64,000 nucleotides of DNA from Glutamicibacter soli (GTDB lineage: Bacteria; Actinomycetota; Actinomycetes; Actinomycetales; Micrococcaceae), in the NCBI RefSeq assembly GCF_003309065.1, contig NZ_POAF01000002.1:186001-250000 (forward strand), given 5' to 3'. This document shows positions 9,363-19,933 of this stretch, in pieces. Within the stretch, counting starts at the first letter, position 1. Every line of letters begins with the position of its first letter. A model generated the notes under the pieces. That model ran no database searches, was not told the origin of the DNA, and saw nothing but the letters and a program-made list of their open reading frames with translations. The position numbers and the translations under genes were made by a program.

Positions 9363-9977
9363 GTGGCAAGGTACCAGCCGCTGCATGAGCCAACGGACCG
9401 CGAGCGCGCCAAGGCCGAACGCCGAGAGGCGCTGCTGCGCGAGGCAACCCGCCTGTTCGCCCAGCACGGCTACGCCGGGGTGTCGCTGGAAGACCTGGGC
9501 GCCGCGTGCGGCATCTCGGGCCCGGCGGTCTACCGCCACTTCGCCGGCAAGCAGGCGGTGCTCATCGCCCTGCTGGTGGACATGTCCAAGGACATCCACG
9601 ACGGCGGGCAGGCCGCGGCCGAGGCCGGCGGCGAGCCGATCGAGGTGCTCTCCCGGCTGGTGGATTTCCACACCGATTTTTCGCTCTCGCGCCCCGACAT
9701 CCTGCAGGTGCAGGACCGGGACCTGAAATCGCTGCCCAAGGCCGAGCTGGCGCTGGTGCGCAAGCTGCAGAACTCCTATATCGCGCTGTGGACCGCGCAG
9801 CTGGCCAAGCTGCATCCCAGGGACTCGGCGCAGTCGCACCGCTTCCGCGCGCACGCGGTGTTCGGCCTGCTGAACTCCACCGCGCATTCGGCGCACAATC
9901 CGCGCACCAAAAAGTCGGGATTAAAGCCGCTGCTGTCCAATATGGCGCTTGCGGCGCTGACTTCACCGGTAACCTAG
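9363..9977 (+). CDS. TetR-family transcriptional regulator
   Basis: 204 residues from the GTG at 9363, chosen because AAGGAG lies 9 nt upstream; two ATG codons overlap that Shine-Dalgarno and are unlikely starts. The N-terminal helix-turn-helix is clear (EALLREATRLFAQHGYAGVSLEDLGAACGISGPAVYRHFAGK). The C-terminal ligand domain is helical with no recognisable ligand motif. It is divergent from an acyl-CoA dehydrogenase, so an acyl-CoA or related metabolite is a plausible effector. In actinobacteria such pairs often control fatty-acid or branched-chain amino-acid catabolism. Confidence 0.93.
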   Translation: MARYQPLHEPTDRERAKAERREALLREATRLFAQHGYAGVSLEDLGAACGISGPAVYRHFAGKQAVLIALLVDMSKDIHDGGQAAAEAGGEPIEVLSRLVDFHTDFSLSRPDILQVQDRDLKSLPKAELALVRKLQNSYIALWTAQLAKLHPRDSAQSHRFRAHAVFGLLNSTAHSAHNPRTKKSGLKPLLSNMALAALTSPVT

Positions 9978-10044
9978 TTCTAAGCCCTTGCTCTTTGAAG
10001 CCTGCCAACCGGCACGCTTCCCACCCGATCGAAAGGCCTTTGCC

Positions 10045-10506
10045 GTGCAGCTACGTGAGGTCCGCGCTTCCGACTTGGACGCATTCTTCGCTCACCAGCA
10101 GGAACCAGAAGCGAATCTGATGGCCGCTTACCAGGCGCGCAATCCTGCTGATCGTTCGGTGTTCGACCACCACTGGAACCAGATCCTGAACGATCCCACG
10201 GTGCTGGTGCGCACCATCGAGCACGAAGGCGAAGTCGCCGGCTCGATCCTGGTCTTCGACGGCGAAGCCCCCGAGATCAACTTCTGGACCTCCACCAAGT
10301 TCTGGGGCAAGGGCATCACCACCAGCGCGGTGGATGCGTTCCTGGCCGAGTTCACCAAGCGCCCGTTGATGGCCCACGTGGTGCAGGACAACCTCGGCTC
10401 CATCAAGGTCCTTGAGCGCCGCGGCTTCAAGACCGTGGGCACCGAGCAGATCTTCTCCAACGCCCGCGCAGAAGTCGTCACCGAGAACGTCATGCAGCTG
10501 GACTAG
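10045..10506 (+). CDS. GNAT-family N-acetyltransferase (RimJ/RimL-like)
   Basis: 153 residues. The N-terminal LREVRASDLDAFFAHQQEPEANLMA, the central EINFWTSTKFWGKGITTSAVDAFL acetyl-CoA loop and the C-terminal VVQDNLGSIKVLERRGFKTVG are typical of RimJ/RimL-type GNAT acetyltransferases. The GTG at 10045 has GAAAGG 8 nt before it; the upstream extension from 9988 has no support. Substrate (protein N-terminus or small molecule) unknown. It is followed by a very strong terminator. Confidence 0.9.
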   Translation: MQLREVRASDLDAFFAHQQEPEANLMAAYQARNPADRSVFDHHWNQILNDPTVLVRTIEHEGEVAGSILVFDGEAPEINFWTSTKFWGKGITTSAVDAFLAEFTKRPLMAHVVQDNLGSIKVLERRGFKTVGTEQIFSNARAEVVTENVMQLD

Positions 10507-10521
10507 CGGCGCCAAGCATTG

Positions 10522-10564
10522 ATGCACTGAGCCGGTTCCCTTTGCGGGAACCGGCTCAGTGCAT
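10522..10564. terminator. Strong convergent (bidirectional) terminator
   Basis: A perfect 19-bp stem, with the inner arm GAGCCGGTTCCC pairing to GGGAACCGGCTC, closes a 5-nt loop (tttgc). It lies between the GNAT gene on the plus strand and the peptide-transport ATPase gene ending at 10597 on the minus strand. U-tracts are poor, as often in high-GC bacteria. Confidence 0.85.
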
Positions 10565-10596
10565 TGTCGGGGCGAATCGCCGTGCCCCGGCCGGCG

Positions 10597-12288
10597 CTAC
10601 CTGGTGGCGTTCAGCGTCCGCCAGGCCTCGCGGCGGACCGCCTGCTCATGAGGATCCGGCACCGGAGCGGCCGCCAGCAGGCGACGGGTGTAGTCGTGCT
10701 GCGGGGCGTGCAGCACGGTCTTGACCTTGCCCTGCTCCACCGCACGGCCTGACTGCATGACCACCACGTAGTCGGCGAGCATGTCCACCACTGCCAGGTC
10801 GTGGCTGACGAACAGGCAGGCGAAGTTGAAGTCCCGCTGCAGGTCCTGGAGCATTTCCAGCACCACCGCCTGCACCGAGACATCCAGCGCGCTGGTGGGC
10901 TCGTCGGCAATCAGCAGTTCCGGGTTCATCGTCAGCGCGCGGGCGATGCACACACGCTGGCGCTGGCCGCCGGAGAGCTCGTGCGGATAGCGGTTGACCA
11001 CGCTGCGCGGCAGCTTCACCGCGTCCAGCAGCTCCATGGCGCGCTGGATGCGGCTGGCCTTGGTGCCCTCCTTGTGCACCACCATCGGCTCCGTGATGCA
11101 TTCGCCGATCGGGAACCTCGGGTTCAGCGAGGCGGCGGGATCTTGGAAGATCACGCCGATCGACTTGCGCACCTTGCGCGCTTCGCGCGGCGACAGCTTG
11201 GGCAGGTTGTGCCCCTGCACCGAGAGCGTGCCTTCGGCGACCGGAAGCAGGCCGATCACCGCCTTGGCTACGGTCGATTTGCCGGATCCGGACTCGCCCA
11301 CGATGCCCAGCACCTCGCCCTTGGCCACGTCGAAGCTTACGCCCTGAACGGCCCTGAACTTGGTGCCGCGCATGTCGTATTCCAGCACCAGGTCCTTGGC
11401 TTCAAGCACCAGCTCGCGGCCCGCGGAGGCGGTCTGCTCGGCGTGGGCGGCGTTCGCGTCGATCACCACCGGCGAAAGCTTCGGCACCGCCGACAGCAGG
11501 CGCTGGGTGTACTCGTGCTGCGGATGCAGCATCACCTGCTCCACGGTGCCGGTCTCCACCAGATTGCCCTGGAACATCACGGCCACCTGGTCCGCCATGT
11601 CCGCCACTACACCCATGTTGTGGGTGATCAGCAGGATGCCGGTGTTCAGCCGGTCCTTGAGCTCACGCAAAAGGTCGAGGATCTCGGCTTGCACCGTCAC
11701 GTCCAGCGCGGTGGTCGGCTCGTCGGCGATGATGACCTTCGGGTCGCAGGAGATCGCCATGGCAATCACGATGCGCTGACGCTGGCCGCCGGAGAACTGG
11801 TGCGGGTACTGCTTGATGCGCTTGGCCGGGTCGGGAATGCCGACCAGGGTCAGCAGCTCCACGGCGCGGGCGGTGGCTTCCTTGCCGTAGGCGATGCCGT
11901 GCAGTTCCAGCGCCTCGGTCAGCTGGCGCTCGATGGTCAGCACCGGATTCAGCGCGGTCATCGGCTCCTGGAAGACCATGGCGATGTCGGTGGCGCGCAT
12001 CTTGCGCATCTTCCCGGCTTCCAGGCCCACCACGTTCACGTTGCCCACCTTGGCCACGCCCGAGACGTTAGCGTTCTCAGGCAGCAGGCCCATGGCGGCG
12101 GTGGAGGTCACCGACTTGCCGGAGCCGGACTCGCCGACCAGCGCGACCACTTCGCCGGGCTTCACTGCCAGCGACAGCCCCTTGACCGCGTGCACGTCGG
12201 GGCCCGCGGTCTCGAACGTGACCTGCAGGTTGTTGAAGCTCAGCGCGTAGCCCCCGGCAGAGTCATTGGTTGGTGCGGCGTGGCTCAT
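10597..12288 (-). CDS. Peptide ABC transporter, fused double ATPase (DppD-DppF type)
   Basis: 563 residues made of two complete ATP-binding cassettes. Each has Walker A (GESGSGKS), the signature (LSGGQRQR or FSGGQRQR) and Walker B (LLIADEPTSALD / VIIADEPTTALD). The first half resembles OppD/DppD and the second OppF/DppF, and each half is followed by the short oligopeptide-transporter C-terminal extension (..P.H.YT..LL). It powers uptake by the upstream permeases. AAGGAG precedes the ATG, which overlaps the permease stop by 4 bp. It is the last gene of the operon dppA-dppB-dppC-dppDF. Confidence 0.95.
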   Translation of the reverse strand: MSHAAPTNDSAGGYALSFNNLQVTFETAGPDVHAVKGLSLAVKPGEVVALVGESGSGKSVTSTAAMGLLPENANVSGVAKVGNVNVVGLEAGKMRKMRATDIAMVFQEPMTALNPVLTIERQLTEALELHGIAYGKEATARAVELLTLVGIPDPAKRIKQYPHQFSGGQRQRIVIAMAISCDPKVIIADEPTTALDVTVQAEILDLLRELKDRLNTGILLITHNMGVVADMADQVAVMFQGNLVETGTVEQVMLHPQHEYTQRLLSAVPKLSPVVIDANAAHAEQTASAGRELVLEAKDLVLEYDMRGTKFRAVQGVSFDVAKGEVLGIVGESGSGKSTVAKAVIGLLPVAEGTLSVQGHNLPKLSPREARKVRKSIGVIFQDPAASLNPRFPIGECITEPMVVHKEGTKASRIQRAMELLDAVKLPRSVVNRYPHELSGGQRQRVCIARALTMNPELLIADEPTSALDVSVQAVVLEMLQDLQRDFNFACLFVSHDLAVVDMLADYVVVMQSGRAVEQGKVKTVLHAPQHDYTRRLLAAAPVPDPHEQAVRREAWRTLNATR

Positions 12289-13340
12289 GGCTTCTCCTTG
12301 CGGGTTGGCATGGCAAACAGGCCCGCGCGGCGGCGGCGCTTGCCACTGTGGCGTGGGTCGAAGGCATCTCGCAGGCCGTCGCCCAGGAAGTTCACCGACA
12401 GGGCGATGGCCACGATGGTCATGCCCGGCCACCAGAACAGCCACGGCCGGGTGGTGAACGCGTTCTGGTACTGGCTGATCAGCAGGCCCAGCGAGGATTC
12501 CGGAGGCTGGACCCCGAAGCCCAGGAAGGACAGCGAGGATTCCAGCAGGATCGCCCCGGCGATCAGGAAGGTCGAGTTCACCACGATCACGCCGATGGTG
12601 TTGGGCAGCAGGTGCTTGAAAATCACCCGCGAGGTCTTGGAGCCCATGGCCTGGGCCGCGGAGACGAATTCGCGTTCACGCAGCGACAGGATGTCGCCGC
12701 GCACCAGGCGCGCCATGCCGGTCCAGGACACCAGTCCCAGCATGAGCGCCAGCAGGATGATCGAGCTGGATCCGCGCCCGGCGATCTGGCCCAAGACCGC
12801 GGCCAGCACCAGCAGCGGGATGACGATGAACAGGTCGGTGATGCGCATCAGCGCCTCGTCGATCCAGCCGCGGAAATATCCGGCCAGCGCGCCGACGACT
12901 GCGCCGATCGCGGTGGCCACCAGCCCGACGACCACGCCGATGATGATGGACTTCTGCGTCCCGTTCATGACCAGGGCGAAGTAGTCCTTGCCGATGGAGT
13001 CCTGGCCGAAGGGGTGCTCGCCGATCTGGATGCCCGAGCCGCCGAGCCAGGTGGGCAGCAGCGACAAGGTGGGCTTGCCGCCGTTGACCACGGCGCCGGC
13101 GTCGAGGTAGCTCTGTTTCCACCAGCCGGGAATCGGCCCGTAGCCGATCGAGGTGAATGCCAGCAAAGTGATCAGCACGAGGACGATCGCGGAAATCATG
13201 GCCGGCTTGTGGCGCAGGAAGCGTTCCAGGACGATCCGCGACTGGCTCTTGGAAGTTTCGGTCGAGACAGCGAGTTTGGCGTCTTCGACCTCTGCAATGG
13301 ATGTCAGGTTCCCTGGCATCTTGTCGTTTGTGTTACTCAT
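12285..13340 (-). CDS. Peptide ABC transporter permease, DppC/OppC type
   Basis: 351 residues. A 45-residue cytoplasmic N-terminus and the first membrane helix (AMISAIVLVLITLLAF) are followed by an extracytoplasmic loop, then a five-helix permease domain. The EAA-type loop (EREFVSAAQAMGSKTSRVIFKHLLPN) contacts the ATPase. The C-terminus GDGLRDAFDPR is characteristic of OppC/DppC. It pairs with the DppB-type permease just upstream (17 bp gap) and overlaps the ATPase gene by 4 bp. Confidence 0.94.
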   Translation of the reverse strand: MSNTNDKMPGNLTSIAEVEDAKLAVSTETSKSQSRIVLERFLRHKPAMISAIVLVLITLLAFTSIGYGPIPGWWKQSYLDAGAVVNGGKPTLSLLPTWLGGSGIQIGEHPFGQDSIGKDYFALVMNGTQKSIIIGVVVGLVATAIGAVVGALAGYFRGWIDEALMRITDLFIVIPLLVLAAVLGQIAGRGSSSIILLALMLGLVSWTGMARLVRGDILSLREREFVSAAQAMGSKTSRVIFKHLLPNTIGVIVVNSTFLIAGAILLESSLSFLGFGVQPPESSLGLLISQYQNAFTTRPWLFWWPGMTIVAIALSVNFLGDGLRDAFDPRHSGKRRRRAGLFAMPTRKEKP

Positions 13341-13357
13341 CGAATGTCCTTAGTTTC

Positions 13358-14875
13358 CTAGACCCGGATCCGCGGATCGAGAATCGCGTACACAATGTCT
13401 GCCAGGAGGTTGAACAGCACCGCTGCGGTGCCGGTGACCAGGAAGAATGCCATGACCGGTGCGGGGTCCACCGCATGCAGCCCGGTATTGAACAGGTCTC
13501 CCATGCCCTTCCAGCCGAACACCGTCTCGGTTACCACAGCGCCGCCGATCAGGCCGGCGAAGTCGAAGGCCGCGATGGTGGCGATCGGGATCAGCGCGTT
13601 GCGGAATGCATGGCGGAAGATCACGGTGCGTTCGCTCAAGCCTTTGGAGCGTGCGGTGCGGATGTAGTCCTGCTGCTGCACTTCCAGCATCGATGAGCGG
13701 GTGTAGCGCGAGTAGCTTGCCAGCGAGATGATGGCCAGCACGATGGTTGGCAGCAGCAGCTGGGTGGCGTTGTCCAGGAAATGGTCCCAGAAGCCGCCTT
13801 CAAGGTTCGCGGTGGAGGAACCGATGGTTGCGATGGGGCGTCCCTTGAGGTCCAGGAAGCCAGGCCACGCGCGGAAGATGTGGTCCAGCACGGTTAGGCC
13901 GGCGCCGACCAGGCCGACGGTCACCGAAACGCCCATGGCGGCCTTGGACAGGCGGCCCCCCATGAGCTTGCCGATCAGGCCCGGAATGACCACGGCCAGG
14001 ATGGCACCGCCCAGCAGCAGCCATCCGTTCGGTTCCGCCAGGAGCCAGAAGGTCGCGTAGTACATGCCCAGCACTAGCACCGCGGTGATCAAGGCCGGGT
14101 ACAGCACGCGCTTTTCCTTGAGCCCGACGCTCATGGCGGTGGCGGACAGCGCCAGCAGCACCGTCAGCACGATGATGACTGCCGGTCCCATCTGCGGGAA
14201 ACGGTAGAAGTTCAGCCACACGCTGTACTGCAGCAGCAGCGGCACGAAGATGGCAGTGGCCAGGAAGGTGATGCCGCGGCGCTTGAGCGAACCGGCCAGC
14301 AGCATCTGCAGGACCAGACCTGCGACCACGCCGATCAGGATGCTGGTGCCCAGTGAGATCTGGGGGTTCTCCAGCCAGTTGTTGTAGCCGATGGCCATGT
14401 ATTCCTTGAGCAGCACCGCGGCCCAGAACACCGGCAGGGAGAAGAACAGGAAGGTCAGGAAGGTGACGAGGTAGTCGAGACCCGAGTACTGGCGCACGGC
14501 GGTCAGCACGCCGATGGCGATGCCCAGGATGGCTGCGATGACTGTTGCCAGCAGCACCAGTCGCAGGGTTGATGATGCGGCGTTGGCCAGCAGGTCCGTG
14601 ACCTCGATGCCGTTGATATTGCGGCCCAGGTCGCAGGCGCCCACGAAGCACTTGGAAACACCGGTCAGCCAGGTCAGGTACCGCAGGTACCAGGGCTGTT
14701 CCAGGTTCATGTATTCGGTGCGCTGCTGCATCAGGTACTCGCGGTTTTCCGCGTTGCTTTCACGCAGATCGCCGAGCGGGTCGCCGGAATTAATGACCAG
14801 GATATAGAGCAGCAGCGATGCGGCTAACAGCACGCCGGCGGCCGACCCCAGTCTCTTCAGGATGAATTTCAACAC
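13358..14875 (-). CDS. Peptide ABC transporter permease, DppB/OppB type, with large central insertion
   Basis: 505 residues from the GTG at 14875 (start MLKFILKRLGSAAGVLL, typical of DppB, with GAGGA about 10 nt upstream). An ATG 22 codons earlier lies inside the terminator of the preceding gene. DppB proteins are usually about 310-340 residues. Here an extra stretch of roughly 170-190 residues, rich in hydrophobic helices (GTSILIGVVAGLVLQML to VSVTVGLVGAGLTVL), lies between the first helices of the permease domain and its conserved EAA loop (QQQDYIRTARSKGLSERTVIFRHAFRNALIP). The C-terminus YAILDPRIRV is standard. The insert probably adds several membrane helices; its role is unknown. Confidence 0.93.
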   Translation of the reverse strand: MLKFILKRLGSAAGVLLAASLLLYILVINSGDPLGDLRESNAENREYLMQQRTEYMNLEQPWYLRYLTWLTGVSKCFVGACDLGRNINGIEVTDLLANAASSTLRLVLLATVIAAILGIAIGVLTAVRQYSGLDYLVTFLTFLFFSLPVFWAAVLLKEYMAIGYNNWLENPQISLGTSILIGVVAGLVLQMLLAGSLKRRGITFLATAIFVPLLLQYSVWLNFYRFPQMGPAVIIVLTVLLALSATAMSVGLKEKRVLYPALITAVLVLGMYYATFWLLAEPNGWLLLGGAILAVVIPGLIGKLMGGRLSKAAMGVSVTVGLVGAGLTVLDHIFRAWPGFLDLKGRPIATIGSSTANLEGGFWDHFLDNATQLLLPTIVLAIISLASYSRYTRSSMLEVQQQDYIRTARSKGLSERTVIFRHAFRNALIPIATIAAFDFAGLIGGAVVTETVFGWKGMGDLFNTGLHAVDPAPVMAFFLVTGTAAVLFNLLADIVYAILDPRIRV

Positions 14876-14943
14876 GGTACTAACGTCCTCTTTCTTCTCG
14901 CCTTGTGGCGCTCCCGCCTCCGCGATGTTGGAGCCGGACACGA

Positions 14944-14973
14944 CGCGGGGCCCGATGATGATCGGGCCCCGCG
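14944..14973 (-). terminator. Hairpin between the binding-protein and permease genes
   Basis: A perfect 13-bp stem (CGCGGGGCCCGAT / ATCGGGCCCCGCG) has a 4-nt loop. It lies 42 bp after the binding-protein gene and before the permease gene. Such partial terminators commonly raise binding-protein expression above that of the membrane parts and protect the 5' mRNA. Confidence 0.7.
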
Positions 14974-15014
14974 GGCGCTCACAGCTGGTGTATGCGTTTG
15001 TCTAGGCCCAAGGC

Positions 15015-16817
15015 CTACTCAGCACGCATCCACTGCTCGGCGTTCCAGACGATGCCGTTCTGGGTTGCCGTGTGGCGGACATTCTGGATGTCTGCGCCCG
15101 AGGCGCTCAGACCCGGGTGGGCGAACATCGGGATGCCGAACAGGTCATCCCACAGCAGCTTCTCGATCTTCTTGGTCTGCTCCGCGTGGACTGCCGGGTC
15201 CAGCGAGGTGGCCAGGGTCTCCCACGCGGCGTCGACCTCAGCATTCGAGTACTTGCCGTAGTTCTGCGGCTTGCCTGTCGCGTAGATGTTCTGGCCGGAT
15301 GTGATCTGGCCCGAACCGGCCCACGCGAACAGTGCTACCTCGTAGTCGCCGCGCTCCTGGGTTCCGCCCGGTGCGAAGAACTTCGGGTCGCCTGCATCCA
15401 CGATCTCGAAGCCCGCCTTGTCGCACGAGGACTTGATCTGCGCGACCTCGTTGGTGCGGCGTTCGTTCGGCGCCGAGTAGCCGATGCGCACCTTGGTGCC
15501 GACTGCGTCCTGTTCCTCGAGGATCTTCTTGGCACCCTCGATGTCGACCTGGTCGTAGCGTCCGTCATAGGCTGCTGCCACGGTGTCCGCGTAGTTCTCC
15601 TGGAACGGGAAGACTTCGCGCAGGTTCATGACCTGAGCCTCAGGGTTCAGCGGCTTGATCAGGTTGTCGACGATTTCCTGGCGCGGAACGCACATGGCGA
15701 AGGCCTTGCGCAGCTCCAGATTGGTCATCGTGTTGCCCTTGACGAAGTTGAAGTCCAGGTGCTCCCAGGTCAGGGTGTCACCCTGCTGGATGTTGACGGC
15801 GCTGCCCAGCCCCTTGAGCTGTTCCAGGGTATCGACGGTCGGCTGTGGGCCAATGACGTCGAGGTCCTTGTTCTGCAGTGCCTGGACCATGCCGGAATCG
15901 GCAAGGAAGCGGAAGTTCAGTTCCTTGGTTGCCGCCGGGGTGCCGTAGTAGTTCTCATTGGCGGTCAGGGTGACTGACTCGCCAGCCTTCCACGAGCTGA
16001 GCTTGTATGGGCCAGAAACCGGAATGTCTGCTTCGTCAGGAAGGGTGCCCGGCTTGGTGGTCCAGCCTTCGTTCCAGAACTTTGCGGCCTTCTCAAGCTT
16101 CTTGGAGTCGCCATCGCGAACGGCAGCGACGAACTCTTCGGTGCTCAGGCCGCCCTTCTTGGCCACGACGTGGGCCGGGTGCAGCATCCAGGTCTGGATC
16201 TGCCAGTCCGGATCCGGGGCCTTGAACTCAACGGTGAACTCCTTGCCCGCAGGATCGCCCTGAGGGCCCTTCGGGACGGTATCGCCGAGGTCGGTGGAGA
16301 CCGAGTTGAACAGCGGCTTGTCCTTTGATCCCGAATTCAGGTTCAGGTTCTGAGTAGCCCACGCGAGTACCGCGTCGGCGGTGGTGATGTCGGTGCCATC
16401 GGACCACTTGGCGTTGTCTGCGATGGTGTACTTGATGGTCAGCGGGTCGTCGCTGATCTTCTCGAAGCTTCCCAGGTCCTCATTCGGGTAGATCTTCCCG
16501 TCGGTACCGAAGTAGACGAAGCTCGCGAACATCCGGTCGGTAATGCCGGAGTTGTAGGTGGAGTAGGTCTGCGGCGTGTTGCCGTTGTAGCTGATGAATT
16601 CAGGGGCGCCGATGGAAACCTTGATGGCTCCATCCTTGGTCGCGATGTCGCCCAGGTCCGCCAGACCGGTAGTGGTCGCCTCTGCGCCGGCGTTGCCCCC
16701 GCCTGCGGATTCGCTGGCCGATGGGCTGGTTTCGCTTCCGCCTGGGGCACATGCAGACAGCGCCAGTGCCATCGCTGCGCCTACGACGACTGCCTTCGAA
16801 ACGCGTTGGAACCGCAT
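15015..16817 (-). CDS. Peptide ABC transporter substrate-binding lipoprotein (DppA/OppA, SBP family 5)
   Basis: 600 residues. The signal peptide has lipobox ALSAC, then a Ser/Gly/Ala-rich linker, then an SBP_bac_5 domain: KWSDGTDITTADAVLAW is the typical early motif, SGPYKLSSWKAGESVTLTANENYYG the middle one, and NLELRKAFAMCVPRQEIVDN follows. Extracellular lipid-anchored receptor for di- or oligopeptides. AAGGAGG lies 4 nt before the ATG. It is the first gene of the operon, behind a Crp/GlxR-like site. Confidence 0.95.
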   Translation of the reverse strand: MRFQRVSKAVVVGAAMALALSACAPGGSETSPSASESAGGGNAGAEATTTGLADLGDIATKDGAIKVSIGAPEFISYNGNTPQTYSTYNSGITDRMFASFVYFGTDGKIYPNEDLGSFEKISDDPLTIKYTIADNAKWSDGTDITTADAVLAWATQNLNLNSGSKDKPLFNSVSTDLGDTVPKGPQGDPAGKEFTVEFKAPDPDWQIQTWMLHPAHVVAKKGGLSTEEFVAAVRDGDSKKLEKAAKFWNEGWTTKPGTLPDEADIPVSGPYKLSSWKAGESVTLTANENYYGTPAATKELNFRFLADSGMVQALQNKDLDVIGPQPTVDTLEQLKGLGSAVNIQQGDTLTWEHLDFNFVKGNTMTNLELRKAFAMCVPRQEIVDNLIKPLNPEAQVMNLREVFPFQENYADTVAAAYDGRYDQVDIEGAKKILEEQDAVGTKVRIGYSAPNERRTNEVAQIKSSCDKAGFEIVDAGDPKFFAPGGTQERGDYEVALFAWAGSGQITSGQNIYATGKPQNYGKYSNAEVDAAWETLATSLDPAVHAEQTKKIEKLLWDDLFGIPMFAHPGLSASGADIQNVRHTATQNGIVWNAEQWMRAE

Positions 16818-17217
16818 TTCGCCTCCTTGAGATCTTCGATTGATACGAGTTCTGAAACTTCCGAATCAGTGTGGATCAAGTCACACCCGATCCAATGAGC
16901 AATAGACTAACGGGAATTTCCGGTCTTGGATATAGAAAGACTCGCTTCAGATAGTCACGGGAAGGCCACGAAAAGTTAATGCAGGATTTCGCATGTTACC
17001 GGCGAGTTAATGCGAGTTGCCTCACATCCGCAAGATTTCAAGGGTTTCTTTCAGATTGGGAAAAATCAACCAGATGCGCAGCTGAGTCCAAGTCTTGCCC
17101 TGGAGTCGTTTATAACAGTTTGGTAACGCCGGAAGATTCCCGTAATAATCTCAAGCAAATCTTGAATATCGATGTCCTCGCACGTCATCAAAGCAGGCAT
17201 GCATGTCATCAAAACTG
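16818..17217. other. Non-coding interval with promoter region of the first peptide operon
   Basis: A 400-bp AT-richer interval between two minus-strand operons. The part nearest 16817 must hold the dppA promoter and the Crp/GlxR-like site at 16870. I see no convincing gene in the rest: the short open frames have no ribosome-binding site and no family pattern. Confidence 0.6.
16870..16885. promoter_or_regulatory. Crp/GlxR-like binding site upstream of dppA
   Basis: TGTGGATCAAGTCACA matches the Crp/GlxR consensus TGTGA-N6-TCACA at 9 of 10 positions. It is centred 60 bp before the dppA start codon. The assignment rests on the motif only. Confidence 0.5.
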
Positions 17218-17257
17218 AAAAGAACGCCGCAACCGGTATCGGTTGCGGCGTTCTTTT
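17218..17257 (-). terminator. Terminator of the second peptide operon
   Basis: A perfect 18-bp stem including A/T ends (AAAAGAACGCCGCAACCG / CGGTTGCGGCGTTCTTTT) with a 4-nt loop, 18 bp after the ATPase stop. Read on the minus strand the stem ends in TTCTTTT. Confidence 0.92.
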
Positions 17258-17275
17258 CGGCGTGCTCAGCGTCGG

Positions 17276-18919
<1,644 letters not shown>

Positions 18920-18922
18920 GGG

Positions 18923-19933
18923 CTAGGCTCCCTTCCGGGCCTTGGGATCCAGTGCGTCGCGCACTGCATCGCCGAGCATGATGAAGCTCAAGACAGTTAC
19001 TGAAAGGAACAGTGCTGGCCACATCAGCATCATCGGATTGCTGCGAAGCTGGGTCTGGGCGGTGGCAATGTCGTTGCCCCAGCTCATGATATCCGGCGGC
19101 AAGCCAACGCCCAGGAAGGACAGGGTTGCCTCGGCAACGATGTATACACCGAGATTCACGGTCGCAACCACGATGATCGGAGCGATCGAGTTCGGCAGCA
19201 CGTGCTTGACCAACGACTTGAACTTGGACAGGCCCAGCGAGCGCGAAGCCTTGACGAAGTCCGCATTGCGCGCCTCGATGACGGCACCACGGGTGATGCG
19301 GGCCAGCTGCGGCCAGCCGAAGATGGCCAACGTGATGATCACCGTCCAGACGCTCTTGTTGTCTCGGAAGGCAGGCAGCTGCATGACGATGATTGCACCG
19401 AGGATCAGCGGCAGGGCGAAGAAAATGTCGCCCAAGCGAGCCAGGATGGTGTCGATCCAGCCTCCGTAGAAGCCTGCCAGCGCACCGATGGTGCCGCCAA
19501 CGATGATTACGATCAAGGTCGTGAAGATGCCGACTAGGAGGGAAGCACGCGTGCCGTAGATGACGCGGGAGTAGATGTCGCAACCTTGGAGGTTGAAGCC
19601 CATGATGTGGCCTTCACGCCCCGGCTCGTTCGAATTTTCCAGCGCGCAATACGTGGGGTCTTGCGACGTGAACCACTGAGGGAACGCTGCAACGATGATG
19701 ACAGCGAGAATCAGGATTGCGGAAATGATGAACAAAGGCTGCTTGCGCAGCGAGCGCCAGGCCTCGGCCCACATGGACAGCGGCTTGCCCGTCTCCTTGA
19801 CGGAGTCGACTGCCTGCAGAGGCGTCTCGTCCAACGGAGCCACATAGTGCTCGATCTTGTACTTGGAGACCTTGCCAGCTCGGCGGTTGACGGGCAGGCC
19901 GGCCTCGGAATTGAAGTTCTGGTTCTCAGGCAT
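18923..19933 (-). CDS. Peptide ABC transporter permease, OppC type (second system)
   Basis: 336 residues. A long cytoplasmic N-terminus (about 65 residues), the helix LFIISAILILAVIIVAAF, a periplasmic-side loop with two cysteines, and then the five-helix permease domain with EAA loop NADFVKASRSLGLSKFKSLVKHVLPN and the C-terminal GDAVRDALDPKARKGA. The ATG at 19933 overlaps the end of the upstream permease by 8 bp, so translation is coupled; six codons further upstream are open but lie inside that gene. Confidence 0.93.
   Translation of the reverse strand: MPENQNFNSEAGLPVNRRAGKVSKYKIEHYVAPLDETPLQAVDSVKETGKPLSMWAEAWRSLRKQPLFIISAILILAVIIVAAFPQWFTSQDPTYCALENSNEPGREGHIMGFNLQGCDIYSRVIYGTRASLLVGIFTTLIVIIVGGTIGALAGFYGGWIDTILARLGDIFFALPLILGAIIVMQLPAFRDNKSVWTVIITLAIFGWPQLARITRGAVIEARNADFVKASRSLGLSKFKSLVKHVLPNSIAPIIVVATVNLGVYIVAEATLSFLGVGLPPDIMSWGNDIATAQTQLRSNPMMLMWPALFLSVTVLSFIMLGDAVRDALDPKARKGA

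Noticed and set aside
10801-12984. Open frame of about 700 codons opposite the peptide-transporter genes
   Set aside because: Antisense to the clear double ATPase and permease genes, with no ribosome-binding site and no recognisable domains.
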